Below, piece after piece: positions 9,022 through 18,053 of a stretch of DNA of 64,000 nucleotides. Source of the stretch: Vibrio neptunius (lineage in GTDB: Bacteria > Pseudomonadota > Gammaproteobacteria > Enterobacterales > Vibrionaceae); assembly GCF_000967495.1 (NCBI RefSeq), contig NZ_JXXU01000040.1, forward strand, positions 1 through 64,000. Reading direction: 5' to 3'. The notes under the pieces are model-generated. The model searched no databases. It was given only the letters and a program-made list of their open reading frames with translations, and was not told the DNA's origin. Each line of letters opens with the position of its first letter. The first letter of the stretch is position 1. A program made the translations under genes and the position numbers.

Positions 9022-9411
9022 TCAGACGAATTCGACCGATTCTTTGTGTAAATCGACACTCATATTGAATTCCGTCTCCAACGTTTCCAATAGTTTTTTA
9101 TGGAAACCTTCTTGGGTGCGAAACACTTCTTCTATGGCTTTTTTCGGAAGTTTTTCATCCATCCAATCGCCCTTAACATCATAAAGACCAGTGCGGTAAC
9201 GAGCTGCGAATGTCTGCCCTTCTTGTTCAAGCTCTAGCCACCATCCCCAGAACTCTCGTTCTTCTGGCGATTTTTTGTCATTCACACACACAGAAAGGCA
9301 ATCAAAAAGGTAGCGACCTTCTTCACATTGAGACTCTCTGAGGTAAGGGCCAATGGCCTTTAGTGTGGACAACAAACGGTAATGAGTTGGATTCTTTGGC
9401 TGTTCAGACAT
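9022..9411 (-). CDS. crl: sigma factor-binding protein Crl
   Basis: Crl binds the stationary-phase sigma factor RpoS and promotes its assembly with core RNA polymerase. The 129-residue sequence has the family signatures THYRLLSTLKAIGPYLRE, RYLFDCLSVCVN, and the tryptophan-rich FWGWWLELE near residue 54. It is a single-gene unit between proB and frsA with its own terminator, the same neighbourhood as in other vibrios. Confidence 0.95.
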   Translation of the reverse strand: MSEQPKNPTHYRLLSTLKAIGPYLRESQCEEGRYLFDCLSVCVNDKKSPEEREFWGWWLELEQEGQTFAARYRTGLYDVKGDWMDEKLPKKAIEEVFRTQEGFHKKLLETLETEFNMSVDLHKESVEFV

Positions 9412-9533
9412 AATGAATCTCCATATTCAAAATCTGTTGTGATTATTCGTTGTAATTATGACGAGCAAGTTAAACAGGACTAATTAGCTTGGGTATTGCT
9501 CTTATATGAGTCTTGCCTAATTTATTAGATTTG

Positions 9534-10781
9534 TCATCTAATTAGCTCCTCCTCCAACCACTTAATCGCCAAATCGAGGGATTGCTCATAACCTTGTGTA
9601 ATTGTTTTTGCACTGATTTTCTTCGCTTTTCCGTAATCACTAAACAAGGCAACCAGTTGATTGTCACTGTAGGGTGAAACCGGATCGCTTTCGAGACTCA
9701 TTGCCAGAATAGGCACCTTAGTTTTACGGTTGGACAAAATGCCTTGAACCTTAAGTGACCAAGCCATTAACTGACCCGCCAAACTGTTGACGTCGACGGC
9801 GTTTTTCCCTAAGCGTGAGGCTAAAACATCCAAGTACATTTTCGGCATTTTCTTTAGCTTTTCCGGCGATGAAAGCACATCATGAATAGGTGCTCCCAAG
9901 CTGACACACGCTTTAATTTTGTCTGGCTCCATAAAAGACAACCTAACCAGCGCATTGCCACCAAACCTGAACCCAATCAACCCAACTCTATGGTGATCAA
10001 TCCAAGGAATGTGGAATAACTCGTTCAATACGGCTTGATGGAGACAAGAAGTATCTTCCGTCAATGTCCAGTGGCTGTTGTGTCCGACGGAGGGCATATC
10101 CACAGTCAACATGGCGATATCTTTCTTAGCTAGATGATCACGGAATAACTTCCACATGTCCGTTTGTAAGCTATCTAAGCCCGCACTGACCATTACCACG
10201 GGTTGTGGTTTATCTGTTTTAGTCAGATGGAGGTGAGCCAAGATACGTTTGTTCTGGTAGGGAACTTCTATCTGCTTAACGATGTATTTTGTCTTCTTCG
10301 ACGCTTCAGTATAAGCACTACTAGCAAGGACCTGAGCCTGGACCGCCAAGTTGTCATTCTTAAGGTGCGGGTAACCTGCAATACTAAAGCACAAAGAAGC
10401 GTTGAACAGCTCATCGGCAGCTTCTTCACCCTTTAATCCATTAGAACGTTTATGGTGCTGCATACCCAACTTAGTCCACTCGTACGTCCAATTACCGCTG
10501 TGATAGCCCATTACGGTATCCAGCCACTCATCGTGGGTACGTGAATGTTTTGAGGATGCAATCTTGGCGAGAACAGCTTCGAGCTCAATAGGGTCTATAC
10601 CTTGCCATACCCACTGCATTCGACGCAGATTTCGATACCATTTAAAGCCATCTTGTTCACGCTTTTGATCCAACACCGACTGGCTGCTGGGCATGTATTG
10701 TGTCAACGCAGAGGTTTCTTTGGCTTGTTTATGATTGGTGAACAGGGTTTCAGAGAGGTTTTTGCTCACTTCTTCAGACAT
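9534..10781 (-). CDS. frsA: FrsA family alpha/beta-hydrolase-fold protein
   Basis: FrsA associates with the PTS protein IIA-Glc and affects the balance of fermentation and respiration. The 415-residue protein has the alpha/beta-hydrolase fold in its C-terminal half. At the position of the nucleophile elbow (about residue 268) it reads GFRFGG, with arginine where hydrolases carry serine, as in other FrsA proteins, so ordinary esterase activity is doubtful. A decarboxylase activity was claimed for the Vibrio vulnificus protein and later disputed; I take no position. It follows the usual crl-frsA-gpt order. Confidence 0.92.
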   Translation of the reverse strand: MSEEVSKNLSETLFTNHKQAKETSALTQYMPSSQSVLDQKREQDGFKWYRNLRRMQWVWQGIDPIELEAVLAKIASSKHSRTHDEWLDTVMGYHSGNWTYEWTKLGMQHHKRSNGLKGEEAADELFNASLCFSIAGYPHLKNDNLAVQAQVLASSAYTEASKKTKYIVKQIEVPYQNKRILAHLHLTKTDKPQPVVMVSAGLDSLQTDMWKLFRDHLAKKDIAMLTVDMPSVGHNSHWTLTEDTSCLHQAVLNELFHIPWIDHHRVGLIGFRFGGNALVRLSFMEPDKIKACVSLGAPIHDVLSSPEKLKKMPKMYLDVLASRLGKNAVDVNSLAGQLMAWSLKVQGILSNRKTKVPILAMSLESDPVSPYSDNQLVALFSDYGKAKKISAKTITQGYEQSLDLAIKWLEEELIR

Positions 10782-10997
10782 AAGATGACCTAATGGGAAT
10801 AATTTCCCACATTGTATACCTGTCGCGAGGTAAAAGTCAGATAAGAATCAAGGTTCGAAGTATTGGCTTACGAAAAGTCATAAAAGGAGGCCAAAGAAAT
10901 ATAGGGTAGCCTTCAGAAAGCGAAAAAAGCCAATGCTCAACCAACAAAAATGACCCATTTAGGGCCATTTCACTTTAATTGAACCACTCAGGAAAGG

Positions 10998-11462
10998 TTA
11001 TTTTTGCTTGCGATTGATCGGTTCAGCGTACTGAATCGACATATCCCAAGGCTGTTCAATCCACGTTTCCTGTGCAATATCAACCACATAATCATCAAGG
11101 AGAGCAGCACCAGATGGTTTCGCACATACTGCGATCAATTTTGCTTTCGGATACAGTTCACGCAGCTTGCGAGCGGTATCACCACTGTCCACTAAATCTT
11201 CGACGATTAAGTAACCTTCGCCGTCACCTTCAGGTGCTTTCAAGACGCTCATATCACGTTGGTGATCATGATCATAACTAGAGATACAAATAGTATCAAC
11301 ATAACGAATACCTAGTTCACGAGCGAGAATTGCACCTGGAACAAGACCACCCCGACTTACGGCCCAGATACCTTTCCACTGCTCTGCCGGCATTTGCTGC
11401 TCAGCAAGCTCACGACAATAACTGTGCATTTGATCCCAAGTAATAATGAATTTCTTACTCAT
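10998..11462 (-). CDS. gpt: xanthine(-guanine) phosphoribosyltransferase
   Basis: Gpt converts xanthine, guanine and, less well, hypoxanthine to nucleotides with PRPP, salvaging purines at the membrane. Start at 11462 ([13 protein letters not shown]) gives 154 residues, close to E. coli Gpt; the open frame extends 13 codons further without support. The PRPP motif [15 protein letters not shown] is intact, and the loop [11 protein letters not shown] is present near residue 35. It lies downstream of a purine permease on the same strand, pairing import with salvage. Confidence 0.95.
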   Translation of the reverse strand: MSKKFIITWDQMHSYCRELAEQQMPAEQWKGIWAVSRGGLVPGAILARELGIRYVDTICISSYDHDHQRDMSVLKAPEGDGEGYLIVEDLVDSGDTARKLRELYPKAKLIAVCAKPSGAALLDDYVVDIAQETWIEQPWDMSIQYAEPINRKQK

Positions 11463-11541
11463 TGTTCTAAACCTAATAATAAAAGTTGAGGGGCAGTCCA
11501 TTCCACTCAGCGCAGAACGTTCGACCCCTTAATGAAGTTCT

Positions 11542-12831
11542 TTAAGCAACAATGTACTTGAAGATAAAGATTGCTGACATCACCCATACACTGAGGGAAA
11601 CATCACGACCTTTACCACTGAATAACTTGATTGCCGCATAAGCGATGAAACCGAGAGAAATACCTTCCGCAATAGAGAAAGTCAGAGGCATCAACAAACA
11701 GGTAACAACAACAGGTGCCGCCTCTGTCAGGTCTCGCCAATCGATGCTCACCAGACCAGAAAGCATAAGAATCGCCACGTAAAATAGCGCACCAGCTGTT
11801 GCATAGGCAGGGATCATACCAGCCAATGGCGAGAAGAAAAGAGCAAGAAGGAACAAAATACCAACAACAACCGCCGTTAGACCTGTTCGACCTCCAGCGG
11901 CAACCCCCGATACGCTCTCAATGTAAGAGGTCGTATTGGATGTCCCCAAAAGAGCCCCCACTGAAGTCGCGGTCGAATCAGCAAGAAGGGCTTTGTTTAG
12001 ACGAGGAATTTTACCATCTTTATCCATCAGACCAGCTTTTTGAGATACCCCGACTAGCGTGCCAGCAGTATCAAATAAGTCGACGAAAAGGAAAGCAAAA
12101 ACCACTGAAATCATACCGATCTCAAATACCGCAGAGAAGTCCAACTGCATAAAGGTCGGAGCAATGCTTGGTGGGGTTGACATGATCCCCCCCCATTGCA
12201 CATCACCAAACACCAGACCTAAGCCTGTAACCGCCAAAATAGCGATCATCACCGCACCTTTTACGCCACGGTGAACCAGTGCGATAGTTAAGAAAAAACC
12301 AATTGAGGCTAATACCGCAGGTAGTGAAGTAATCGCTCCAAGAGAAACAAGCGTGGCTGGATTATCAACCACAATGCCTGCATTCTTTAGCGCGATAAAT
12401 GCTAAGAACAAACCAATCCCCGCAGAGATACCCGTGCGCAAAGAAAGTGGGATGGAGTTTATGATCCACTCTCGGATCTTAAACACACTCAGTAGAATGA
12501 ATAGCACACCGGATACAAATACTGCAGCTAGAGCTACTTGCCATGTATAGCCCATACCCAGAACAACGGCGTAGGTGAAAAAGGCATTCAGCCCCATTCC
12601 CGGTGCCTGAGCAATTGGGTAGTTAGCGACAAAGCCCATGATGAAGCAGCCGATAGCGGCTGCGAGACAGGTCGCTACGAAGACAGCACCACGATCCATA
12701 CCGGCATCAGCCAAAATGGCCGGATTGACAAAGATGATGTAAGCCATGGTAAGGAAAGTTGTCATACCGGCTATGATCTCAGTTTTTACATTCGTTCCGT
12801 GTTCACTGAGCTTGAATATTTTTTCGAACAT
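11542..12831 (-). CDS. AzgA/GhxP-type purine (guanine/hypoxanthine/adenine) permease
   Basis: This 429-residue inner-membrane protein belongs to the NCS2-related AzgA family of purine base:proton symporters. Conserved segments are VKTEIIAGMTTFLTMAYIIFVNP at the N-terminus (seen as EIIAGMTTFLTMAYI), QAPGMGLNAFFTYAVV, and FVDLFDTAGTLVGVS. About a dozen hydrophobic helices are evident. A PurR-like box lies 21 bases upstream of the ATG, and gpt lies downstream, both supporting purine uptake. The exact base transported cannot be read from sequence. Confidence 0.9.
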   Translation of the reverse strand: MFEKIFKLSEHGTNVKTEIIAGMTTFLTMAYIIFVNPAILADAGMDRGAVFVATCLAAAIGCFIMGFVANYPIAQAPGMGLNAFFTYAVVLGMGYTWQVALAAVFVSGVLFILLSVFKIREWIINSIPLSLRTGISAGIGLFLAFIALKNAGIVVDNPATLVSLGAITSLPAVLASIGFFLTIALVHRGVKGAVMIAILAVTGLGLVFGDVQWGGIMSTPPSIAPTFMQLDFSAVFEIGMISVVFAFLFVDLFDTAGTLVGVSQKAGLMDKDGKIPRLNKALLADSTATSVGALLGTSNTTSYIESVSGVAAGGRTGLTAVVVGILFLLALFFSPLAGMIPAYATAGALFYVAILMLSGLVSIDWRDLTEAAPVVVTCLLMPLTFSIAEGISLGFIAYAAIKLFSGKGRDVSLSVWVMSAIFIFKYIVA

Positions 12832-12851
12832 AATCGAATTCCAAAGGGTAA

Positions 12852-12867
12852 AAGTAAACGGTTGCGT
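12852..12867 (-). promoter_or_regulatory. PurR-like operator upstream of the purine permease
   Basis: In the minus strand the site reads ACGCAACCGTTTACTT, matching 13 of 16 positions of the PurR consensus ACGCAAACGTTTGCGT. It sits 21-36 bases upstream of the permease start, where a repressor would block transcription. Confidence 0.7.
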
Positions 12868-13183
12868 AATCGATTGGCGGAATTATAAAGTCTACAAATG
12901 GCAAATTCCAGATAGAATTAGGGCTCTAATCAACATTTATATCTATAAAACTCGAACTCAAATGCACCACCTGAAGGAACATTAGTAAAAAATCCTGTTA
13001 GTTCAATGAATAACGGTAATCCATCTATGAGTTTTTGAAGGGTGATTTTTTCAACCATGTCGTAAACTTACATTGAAGAAAAAGCGCTGGAGCGAGGTTG
13101 GATATGTGTTTACGCGAATAATGTGAAGCAAAACTGATGAAAATAAGAAAACCATGCTATTAGAGGCGTTATATTCAGCAGAT
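12868..13183. other. gene-free interval upstream of the purine permease
   Basis: This AT-rich stretch lies between the PurR-like box and the small-RNA terminator. It should contain the permease promoter. I see no other convincing coding or structural signal; a 67-codon frame overlapping 13051-13254 lacks a ribosome site and runs through the terminator. Confidence 0.5.
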
Positions 13184-13211
13184 AAAAAAACGCCACTCAA
13201 ATTGAGTGGCG
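13184..13211 (-). terminator. strong terminator of the small-RNA candidate
   Basis: Ten-base perfect arms CGCCACTCAA and TTGAGTGGCG with a single-base centre are followed in the minus direction by seven Ts (plus-strand A run 13184-13190). Confidence 0.85.
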
Positions 13212-13297
13212 GTTGAATCATGTCAGCAAACTGTGAGCTGTAATAAAATTCCAATTATAGGGGTGAACAAACTTGTTCGAGAGTCACAAGTTCGGAA

Positions 13298-13384
13298 TTA
13301 GTAACCGAAGCTCGTTGGGTATGCAAAATTGCCAGTGTAAACAGAGTTGTTTATCCAGAACGCTGCACTTGGTAAACCTTTCAT
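13298..13384 (-). CDS. 28-residue small protein within the small-RNA candidate
   Basis: The ORF starts MKGLPSAAFWINN and ends AYPTSFGY. It is preceded by AGAAGGTGATAGTT, a good ribosome site at proper spacing, which is unusual for a chance ORF this short. The peptide is rich in aromatic residues (six of 28), near neutral, and has no clear membrane segment. Position inside a terminated transcript and a CRP-like site upstream suggest a regulatory peptide, possibly the counterpart of V. cholerae VcdP (29 residues), but I do not recognise it with certainty. Confidence 0.6.
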   Translation of the reverse strand: MKGLPSAAFWINNSVYTGNFAYPTSFGY

Positions 13385-13503
13385 AACTATCACCTTCTAA
13401 ATCAATGAAAACAGATAACAAATATTGATTTCTCGGTTCCTTGGAGGCGACAAATCGGACTCATCCTTTGAGCATTTTCTCTTCGCTTTCGAAGTTGGTT
13501 ACT

Positions 13504-13531
13504 AATATACCCCAAAGAAAATTAATTACAA
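13504..13531 (-). promoter_or_regulatory. promoter of the small-RNA candidate
   Basis: In the minus strand TTGTAA (13531-13526) and TATATT (13509-13504) are separated by 16 bases; a transcription start near 13497 is expected. Confidence 0.55.
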
Positions 13532-13538
13532 CAACAAA

Positions 13539-13554
13539 AGTGACAAAAGTCACA
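13539..13554 (-). promoter_or_regulatory. CRP-like binding site upstream of the small-RNA promoter
   Basis: TGTGACTTTTGTCACT matches the TGTGA-N6-TCACA consensus at nine of ten defined bases. Its centre lies about 49 bases before the predicted start, not the standard -41.5 or -61.5 activating position, so repression is possible. Confidence 0.65.
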
Positions 13555-13715
13555 TAAATTTCTATAAATGACCGAGATCAAATGAATTTAGTAATTAAAT
13601 TACAGAAATATTAATTTGGATGTTATTTTTATTACACACAATAAGAATTCAGACTCACATGGCAAAACGATTGAATCTAGGTTCTGTGATGGCAGCGAAA
13701 CATTTCGTTTCTGCT

Positions 13716-13749
13716 TTGACTACTACCTAACCTTAGGTAGTGCTATTCT
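13716..13749 (+). promoter_or_regulatory. putative MerR-type promoter/operator upstream of pepD
   Basis: A near-perfect dyad ACTACCTAA-CC-TTAGGTAGT (13722-13741) begins directly after TTGACT (13716-13721) and runs into TGCTAT (13741-13746), a 19-base spacer as in MerR-family promoters; an extended -10 TGCTATTCT overlaps. The pepD start lies about 100 bases downstream. Confidence 0.45.
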
Positions 13750-13847
13750 GTGCCTCTCTACCCAATAGGTCAGATTTGGTTTTTTGTTCGTTTAATTGAC
13801 TAAGTTTCCTAACAAGATCTGGCATTATTATGATTAAGGAGTCATCC

Positions 13848-15320
13848 GTGTCTGAATTCCATTCTGAAATCAGCAACTTATCACCTGCACCATTATGGCA
13901 GTTTTTCGATAAGATCTGCTCAATCCCTCACCCTTCTAAGCATGAAGAAGCGCTCGCTCAATACATTGTGGACTGGGCAACTGAGCAAGGGCTTGATGTC
14001 CGTCGCGATCCGACGGGCAATGTCTTCATTAAAAAGCCAGCCACACTTGGCATGGAAAACAAGAAAGGGGTCGTTCTTCAAGCGCACATCGATATGGTGC
14101 CGCAAAAGAACGAAGACACAGATCATGACTTCACTAAAGATCCTATCCAGCCTTATATAGACGGTGAATGGGTCACCGCAAAAGGTACTACTCTAGGTGC
14201 AGACAACGGTATGGGTATGGCATCTTGTCTAGCAGTACTCGCCTCTACCGATATCAAACACGGTCCGATTGAAGTACTTCTGACTATTGATGAAGAAGCA
14301 GGCATGACTGGTGCCTTCGGCCTGGAAGCCGGATGGCTAGAAGGTGAGATTCTGCTGAACACCGATTCAGAGCAAGAAGGCGAAGTCTACATGGGCTGTG
14401 CGGGCGGTATTGATGGCGAAATGACATTCGACATCAAGCGCGAAGCTATCCCAGCAGGCTACGTAACTCGCCAACTCGTATTGAAAGGCCTGAAAGGCGG
14501 CCACTCTGGTTGTGATATCCATACTGGTCGTGGTAACGCCAACAAACTTGTCGCTCGTTTCCTAGCAGGTCACGCACAAGAGCTGGATCTACGTCTGGTT
14601 GAATTCCGTGGCGGTAGCCTGCGTAATGCGATTCCACGTGAAGCATTCGTAACTGTCGCTATCCCAGCAGAAAACGAAGCGAAGCTGACTAAACTCTTCA
14701 ACTTCTACACTGATTTGCTGAAGCAAGAGTTAGGAAAAATAGAAACAGACATCGTTTCATTCAACGAAGCCATCGAAACTAGTGAGCAAGTGCTGGCCAT
14801 TGCTGATCAGCAACGTTTTATCGCTGCACTGAATGCATGCCCTAACGGTGTGATCCGCATGAGTGACGAGATCGAAGGCGTAGTTGAAACGTCTCTGAAC
14901 GTAGGTGTTGTTACCACAGAGAGCAATAAGATCAACGTACTTTGCCTAGTGCGTTCATTGATTGACTCAGGTCGTCATCAAGTTGAAAGTATGCTGACAT
15001 CCGTAGCGGAACTGGCAGGATCTAAGATTGCTTTCTCTGGTGCATACCCGGGGTGGAAGCCAGATGCAGACTCTGAAATCATGGCTATCTTCCGCGACAT
15101 GTACGAAGGCATTTACGGCCACAAACCAAACATCATGGTTATCCATGCTGGCCTAGAGTGTGGCCTGTTTAAAGAACCATATCCGAACATGGACATGGTT
15201 TCATTTGGTCCAACGATCAAATTCCCACATTCGCCAGACGAGAAAGTGAAAATCGACACGGTTGCTCTATTCTGGGATCAAATGGTCGCACTATTGGAAG
15301 CGATTCCAGAGAAAGCCTAA
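13848..15320 (+). CDS. pepD: aminoacyl-histidine dipeptidase (peptidase D)
   Basis: PepD is a cytosolic zinc dipeptidase of family M20 that cleaves Xaa-His dipeptides such as carnosine. The GTG start at 13848 is chosen because AAGGAG lies six bases before it and the product then begins MSEFHSEISNLSPAPLW like other PepD proteins; an ATG at 13830 would place that ribosome site inside the gene. Zinc-ligand motifs are QAHIDMVPQ near residue 80, LGADNGMG near 118, DEEAGMTGA near 149 and the C-terminal HAGLECG. About 490 residues, normal for the family. Confidence 0.95.
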   Translation: MSEFHSEISNLSPAPLWQFFDKICSIPHPSKHEEALAQYIVDWATEQGLDVRRDPTGNVFIKKPATLGMENKKGVVLQAHIDMVPQKNEDTDHDFTKDPIQPYIDGEWVTAKGTTLGADNGMGMASCLAVLASTDIKHGPIEVLLTIDEEAGMTGAFGLEAGWLEGEILLNTDSEQEGEVYMGCAGGIDGEMTFDIKREAIPAGYVTRQLVLKGLKGGHSGCDIHTGRGNANKLVARFLAGHAQELDLRLVEFRGGSLRNAIPREAFVTVAIPAENEAKLTKLFNFYTDLLKQELGKIETDIVSFNEAIETSEQVLAIADQQRFIAALNACPNGVIRMSDEIEGVVETSLNVGVVTTESNKINVLCLVRSLIDSGRHQVESMLTSVAELAGSKIAFSGAYPGWKPDADSEIMAIFRDMYEGIYGHKPNIMVIHAGLECGLFKEPYPNMDMVSFGPTIKFPHSPDEKVKIDTVALFWDQMVALLEAIPEKA

Positions 15321-15347
15321 CCCGTTCCTCATATAGAAAACCAACTC

Positions 15348-15376
15348 AAAAGCCAGCGGAAAACGCTGGCTTTTTT
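15348..15376 (+). terminator. terminator after pepD
   Basis: Arms AAAAGCCAGCG and CGCTGGCTTTTTT around GAAAA, 28 bases past the pepD stop. Confidence 0.85.
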
Positions 15377-15590
15377 GTTATCGACTTTGATAATCAATTT
15401 TTGTCGTCATGGTGAAATTAATTCGTTAGTCACCCTCACCTCTCGCTGATACAGTCGCCGCCGTTGAAGCGCCATAGGCAATCCACCTTGCCCACTTCAA
15501 CCCCTATAACAGATACACGCTATCCGTTATACCGGGGGATGCTCGGTTCTCAGAGCATCTTGATTACTTTCTCAATGTAAATGAAATGCT

Positions 15591-16034
15591 ATGAACGAAA
15601 AACTGCTAGTGGGCTGGCGAGAAACCCTGAGCCTTCCTGAGTTAGGTATAGAAAAGATCAAGGCAAAAATTGATACCGGAGCCAGAACTTCGTGTCTACA
15701 CACATTCAAAATCGAGTGCTTCCATAAGGAGGCTGAGCTATGGGTCAGATTCTGGATTCATCCCTTGCAGCGTGATACCTCACAAGAGATGGTGTGCGAA
15801 GCCAAAGTCGTCGACCAGCGTGTGGTACGCGATTCTGGAGGTCATGAGGAAACACGTTATGTGATTGAATCAACAATCCGACTCGGTCAACGAAGTTGGA
15901 AAGCAGAACTAACGTTGACCAATCGTGAAAACATGGCATTTCGCATGTTGTTAGGCCGGACGGCAATGCACCATCGCATACTTGTCGACCCTGTTAAATC
16001 GTTTTTAATCCCCTTTGAGGAAAGCCAACAATGA
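15591..16034 (+). CDS. RimB-like retropepsin-fold protease (ATP-dependent zinc protease family, DUF785)
   Basis: This 147-residue protein has the single-domain retropepsin-like fold: [12 protein letters not shown] near residue 27 contains the aspartic protease D-T-G triad. RGRT-type [16 protein letters not shown] lies near the C-terminus. Relatives encoded beside rimK are called RimB and are proposed to act on the C-terminal glutamates that RimK adds to ribosomal protein S6. The stop overlaps the rimK ATG (ATGA), so the genes are translationally coupled. A hairpin (arms GATGCTC and GAGCATC, 15538-15559) lies in the leader. Confidence 0.88.
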   Translation: MNEKLLVGWRETLSLPELGIEKIKAKIDTGARTSCLHTFKIECFHKEAELWVRFWIHPLQRDTSQEMVCEAKVVDQRVVRDSGGHEETRYVIESTIRLGQRSWKAELTLTNRENMAFRMLLGRTAMHHRILVDPVKSFLIPFEESQQ

Positions 16035-16936
16035 AAATCGGTATTCTGTCTCGCAACGCCAACTTGTACTCAACCAAGCGTTTGATCGAAGCGTGTCAGA
16101 AACGTGGTCACGACGTCAAAGTGATCGATGCGCTACGCTGCTATATGAACATTAACTCGGACAAACCTGAGATTCACTTTAAAGGCGAAGAGTTATCGGG
16201 GTTCGATGCCATCATTCCACGTATTGGTGCGTCCGTGACTTTTTACGGCACCGCTGTACTGCGCCAATTTGAAATGATGGGGGTTTACCCAGTCAACGAG
16301 TCAGTGGCTATTACGCGCTCACGCGACAAACTGCGTTCAATGCAGTTGCTGTCTCGCAAAGGCATAGGCATGCCGGTTACCGGATTTGCTAGCAAACCCG
16401 ATGATGTCAAAGACTTACTAGACATGGTCGGCGGCGCTCCAGTCGTGATCAAGCTACTTGAAGGCACTCAAGGCATTGGTGTGGTATTAGCGGAAACACG
16501 TAAAGCAGCAGAAAGTGTCGTCGAAGCTTTCATGGGACTGAAAGCCAATATCATGGTTCAGGAATACATTAAGGAAGCGGGTGGCGCTGATATTCGATGC
16601 TTTGTAATTGGCGATAAGGTTATCGCGGCCATGAAGCGTCAGGGAGCAGAAGGTGAGTTTCGCTCTAACCTGCACCGTGGTGGCAGCGCATCACTCATCA
16701 AAATCACACCAGAAGAGCGTCGCACTGCGATTGCTGCGGCAAAGGTCATGGGACTCAACGTTGCTGGAGTGGATCTGCTAAGATCGGAGCGAGGTCCTTT
16801 GGTGATGGAAGTCAACTCTTCACCGGGTTTAGAGGGAATTGAAGCAGCAACAGGCAAAGACATTGCAGGTATGATTGTTGAGTTTATCGAGAAAAATGCC
16901 TCAACCAAAAGGACCAGAACTCGTGGCAAAGGCTAA
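16031..16936 (+). CDS. rimK: ribosomal protein S6 glutamyl ligase RimK
   Basis: RimK is an ATP-grasp ligase that adds glutamate residues to the C-terminus of ribosomal protein S6. The 301-residue protein has the typical MKIGILSRN start, the ATP-grasp motifs [18 protein letters not shown] near residue 137 (seen as [11 protein letters not shown]), [16 protein letters not shown] near 175, and the metal-binding [14 protein letters not shown] near 257. It sits between a RimB-like protease gene and an M14-type peptidase gene with overlaps on both sides, forming a three-gene operon. Confidence 0.94.
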   Translation: MKIGILSRNANLYSTKRLIEACQKRGHDVKVIDALRCYMNINSDKPEIHFKGEELSGFDAIIPRIGASVTFYGTAVLRQFEMMGVYPVNESVAITRSRDKLRSMQLLSRKGIGMPVTGFASKPDDVKDLLDMVGGAPVVIKLLEGTQGIGVVLAETRKAAESVVEAFMGLKANIMVQEYIKEAGGADIRCFVIGDKVIAAMKRQGAEGEFRSNLHRGGSASLIKITPEERRTAIAAAKVMGLNVAGVDLLRSERGPLVMEVNSSPGLEGIEAATGKDIAGMIVEFIEKNASTKRTRTRGKG

Positions 16937-17987
16937 AAAAAATCGCGTGTTTGACATTCTCGGCGAGCAAATCTCACCGGGACAAAGAAAAATGGTAGAG
17001 CTAGAGTCAGCAAAACTCTATACCCATTCCCCTTTGTCGATCCCAATCGAAGTTATCAATGGGAAGTTTGCAGGGCCAACGATGATGGTTAATGCCGCCA
17101 TCCATGGTGATGAGCTCAATGGCGTTGAGGTTGTTCGCCAATTAATCAACACCATTGATGCACAAAAACTGAAAGGCACTGTGATCGCAGTGCCTATCGT
17201 AAACGTGTTTGGCTTTATTCATAAATCACGATATTTACCAGATAGGCGCGACCTGAATCGCTGTTTTCCCGGCAGTGAAAAAGGCTCGCTGGCTTCTCGA
17301 ATGGCCAGTGCTTTTTTCAATCAGGTAGCAAAGCGTTGTGACTATATTCTCGACTTACATACTGGCGCGATTCATCGCACTAACCTACCGCAGATACGGG
17401 CCGATTTGAGCAATCCCGAAACACTGCGAATTGCACAGGCCTTTGCCACACCTGTCATTGTTGATGCTCCTTTAAGAGATGGTTCACTTCGTAGTGAGGC
17501 CGAGCGTCTGGGGATCCCTGTGCTGACTTACGAAGCGGGAGAAGCATTGCGATTTGAGCCCATTTGCATCAATGCAGGTTTCATTGGTGTAAAACGTGTA
17601 ATGCAAGCCATTGGCATGTTACGACCAAGCCGTAAAAAGCTTCCAGAACCCGTGATCGCAAAGTCCACCAGTTGGATACGAGCAGAAAGCGATGGGATTC
17701 TGCGTACGGTAGTGACACTGGGGGAAAAAGTAACGAAAGGCCAAACGTTAGCCTTCATAAGCGCACCGCTGGGACACAGTGAAGTTGAGCTAAAAGCCCA
17801 TAAGGGAGGTATTGTGATTGGCCAGCAAACTCTCCCATTAGTTAATGAAGGAGATGCGGTATTTCATTTGGCTTATTTTGTTGAAGACGCCAAACAAGTG
17901 GAACAAGTTGTAGAAGAGTTTATTGTAGAAGTGAACGATGCTGACCTAGAGCCACTGACAACGGGTCAAATTCAATCCTCATCTTAA
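16896..17987 (+). CDS. M14-type zinc carboxypeptidase (succinylglutamate desuccinylase/aspartoacylase family)
   Basis: The protein has the zinc site HGDELNG near residue 68 and DLHTG near 150 and the catalytic glutamate in YEAGEA, followed by a C-terminal barrel-like domain (about residues 250-320). ATG 16896 (MPQPKGPEL) overlaps rimK by 41 bases; GTG 16923 (MAKAKKNRV) preceded by AAAAGGA is an equally plausible start. True desuccinylase AstE genes sit with ast genes, whereas this one is coupled to rimK, so removal of acyl or glutamyl groups linked to RimK products is a reasonable inference, not shown. Confidence 0.85.
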   Translation: MPQPKGPELVAKAKKNRVFDILGEQISPGQRKMVELESAKLYTHSPLSIPIEVINGKFAGPTMMVNAAIHGDELNGVEVVRQLINTIDAQKLKGTVIAVPIVNVFGFIHKSRYLPDRRDLNRCFPGSEKGSLASRMASAFFNQVAKRCDYILDLHTGAIHRTNLPQIRADLSNPETLRIAQAFATPVIVDAPLRDGSLRSEAERLGIPVLTYEAGEALRFEPICINAGFIGVKRVMQAIGMLRPSRKKLPEPVIAKSTSWIRAESDGILRTVVTLGEKVTKGQTLAFISAPLGHSEVELKAHKGGIVIGQQTLPLVNEGDAVFHLAYFVEDAKQVEQVVEEFIVEVNDADLEPLTTGQIQSSS

Positions 17988-17990
17988 CCA

Positions 17991-18028
17991 AAAAACCGCT
18001 TACACCCTATTTGATGTAAGCGGTTTTT
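17991..18028. terminator. bidirectional terminator between the rimK operon and an NSS transporter
   Basis: Arms AAAAACCGCTTACA and TGTAAGCGGTTTTT are perfectly complementary and serve two convergent genes. Confidence 0.9.
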
Positions 18029-18053
18029 CTTCAAGTATCGCTTATCAAGTTGA

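Larger units (their letters stand above)
13184..13497 (-). ncRNA. candidate dual-function small RNA, about 310 nt, encoding a 28-residue peptide
   Basis: A promoter (-35 TTGTAA, -10 TATATT, 16-base spacer), a predicted start near 13497, one short ORF with a good ribosome site, and a strong terminator together define a stand-alone transcript of roughly 310 bases. After the ORF the RNA has unpaired C-rich runs (CACCCCTAT near 13260 and CAACCGCC just before the terminator) that could pair with ribosome sites of target mRNAs. A CRP-like site lies upstream. The layout recalls VcdRP of V. cholerae, a CRP-repressed RNA encoding a 29-residue protein that binds citrate synthase; I cannot confirm identity from memory of its sequence. 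Confidence 0.55.

Noticed and set aside
13051..13254. 67-codon minus-strand frame
   Set aside because: It starts inside the small-RNA candidate, crosses its terminator, and lacks a ribosome site.
13830..13847. ATG start for pepD
   Set aside because: AAGGAG lies just after it and fits the GTG at 13848, which gives the usual PepD N-terminus.
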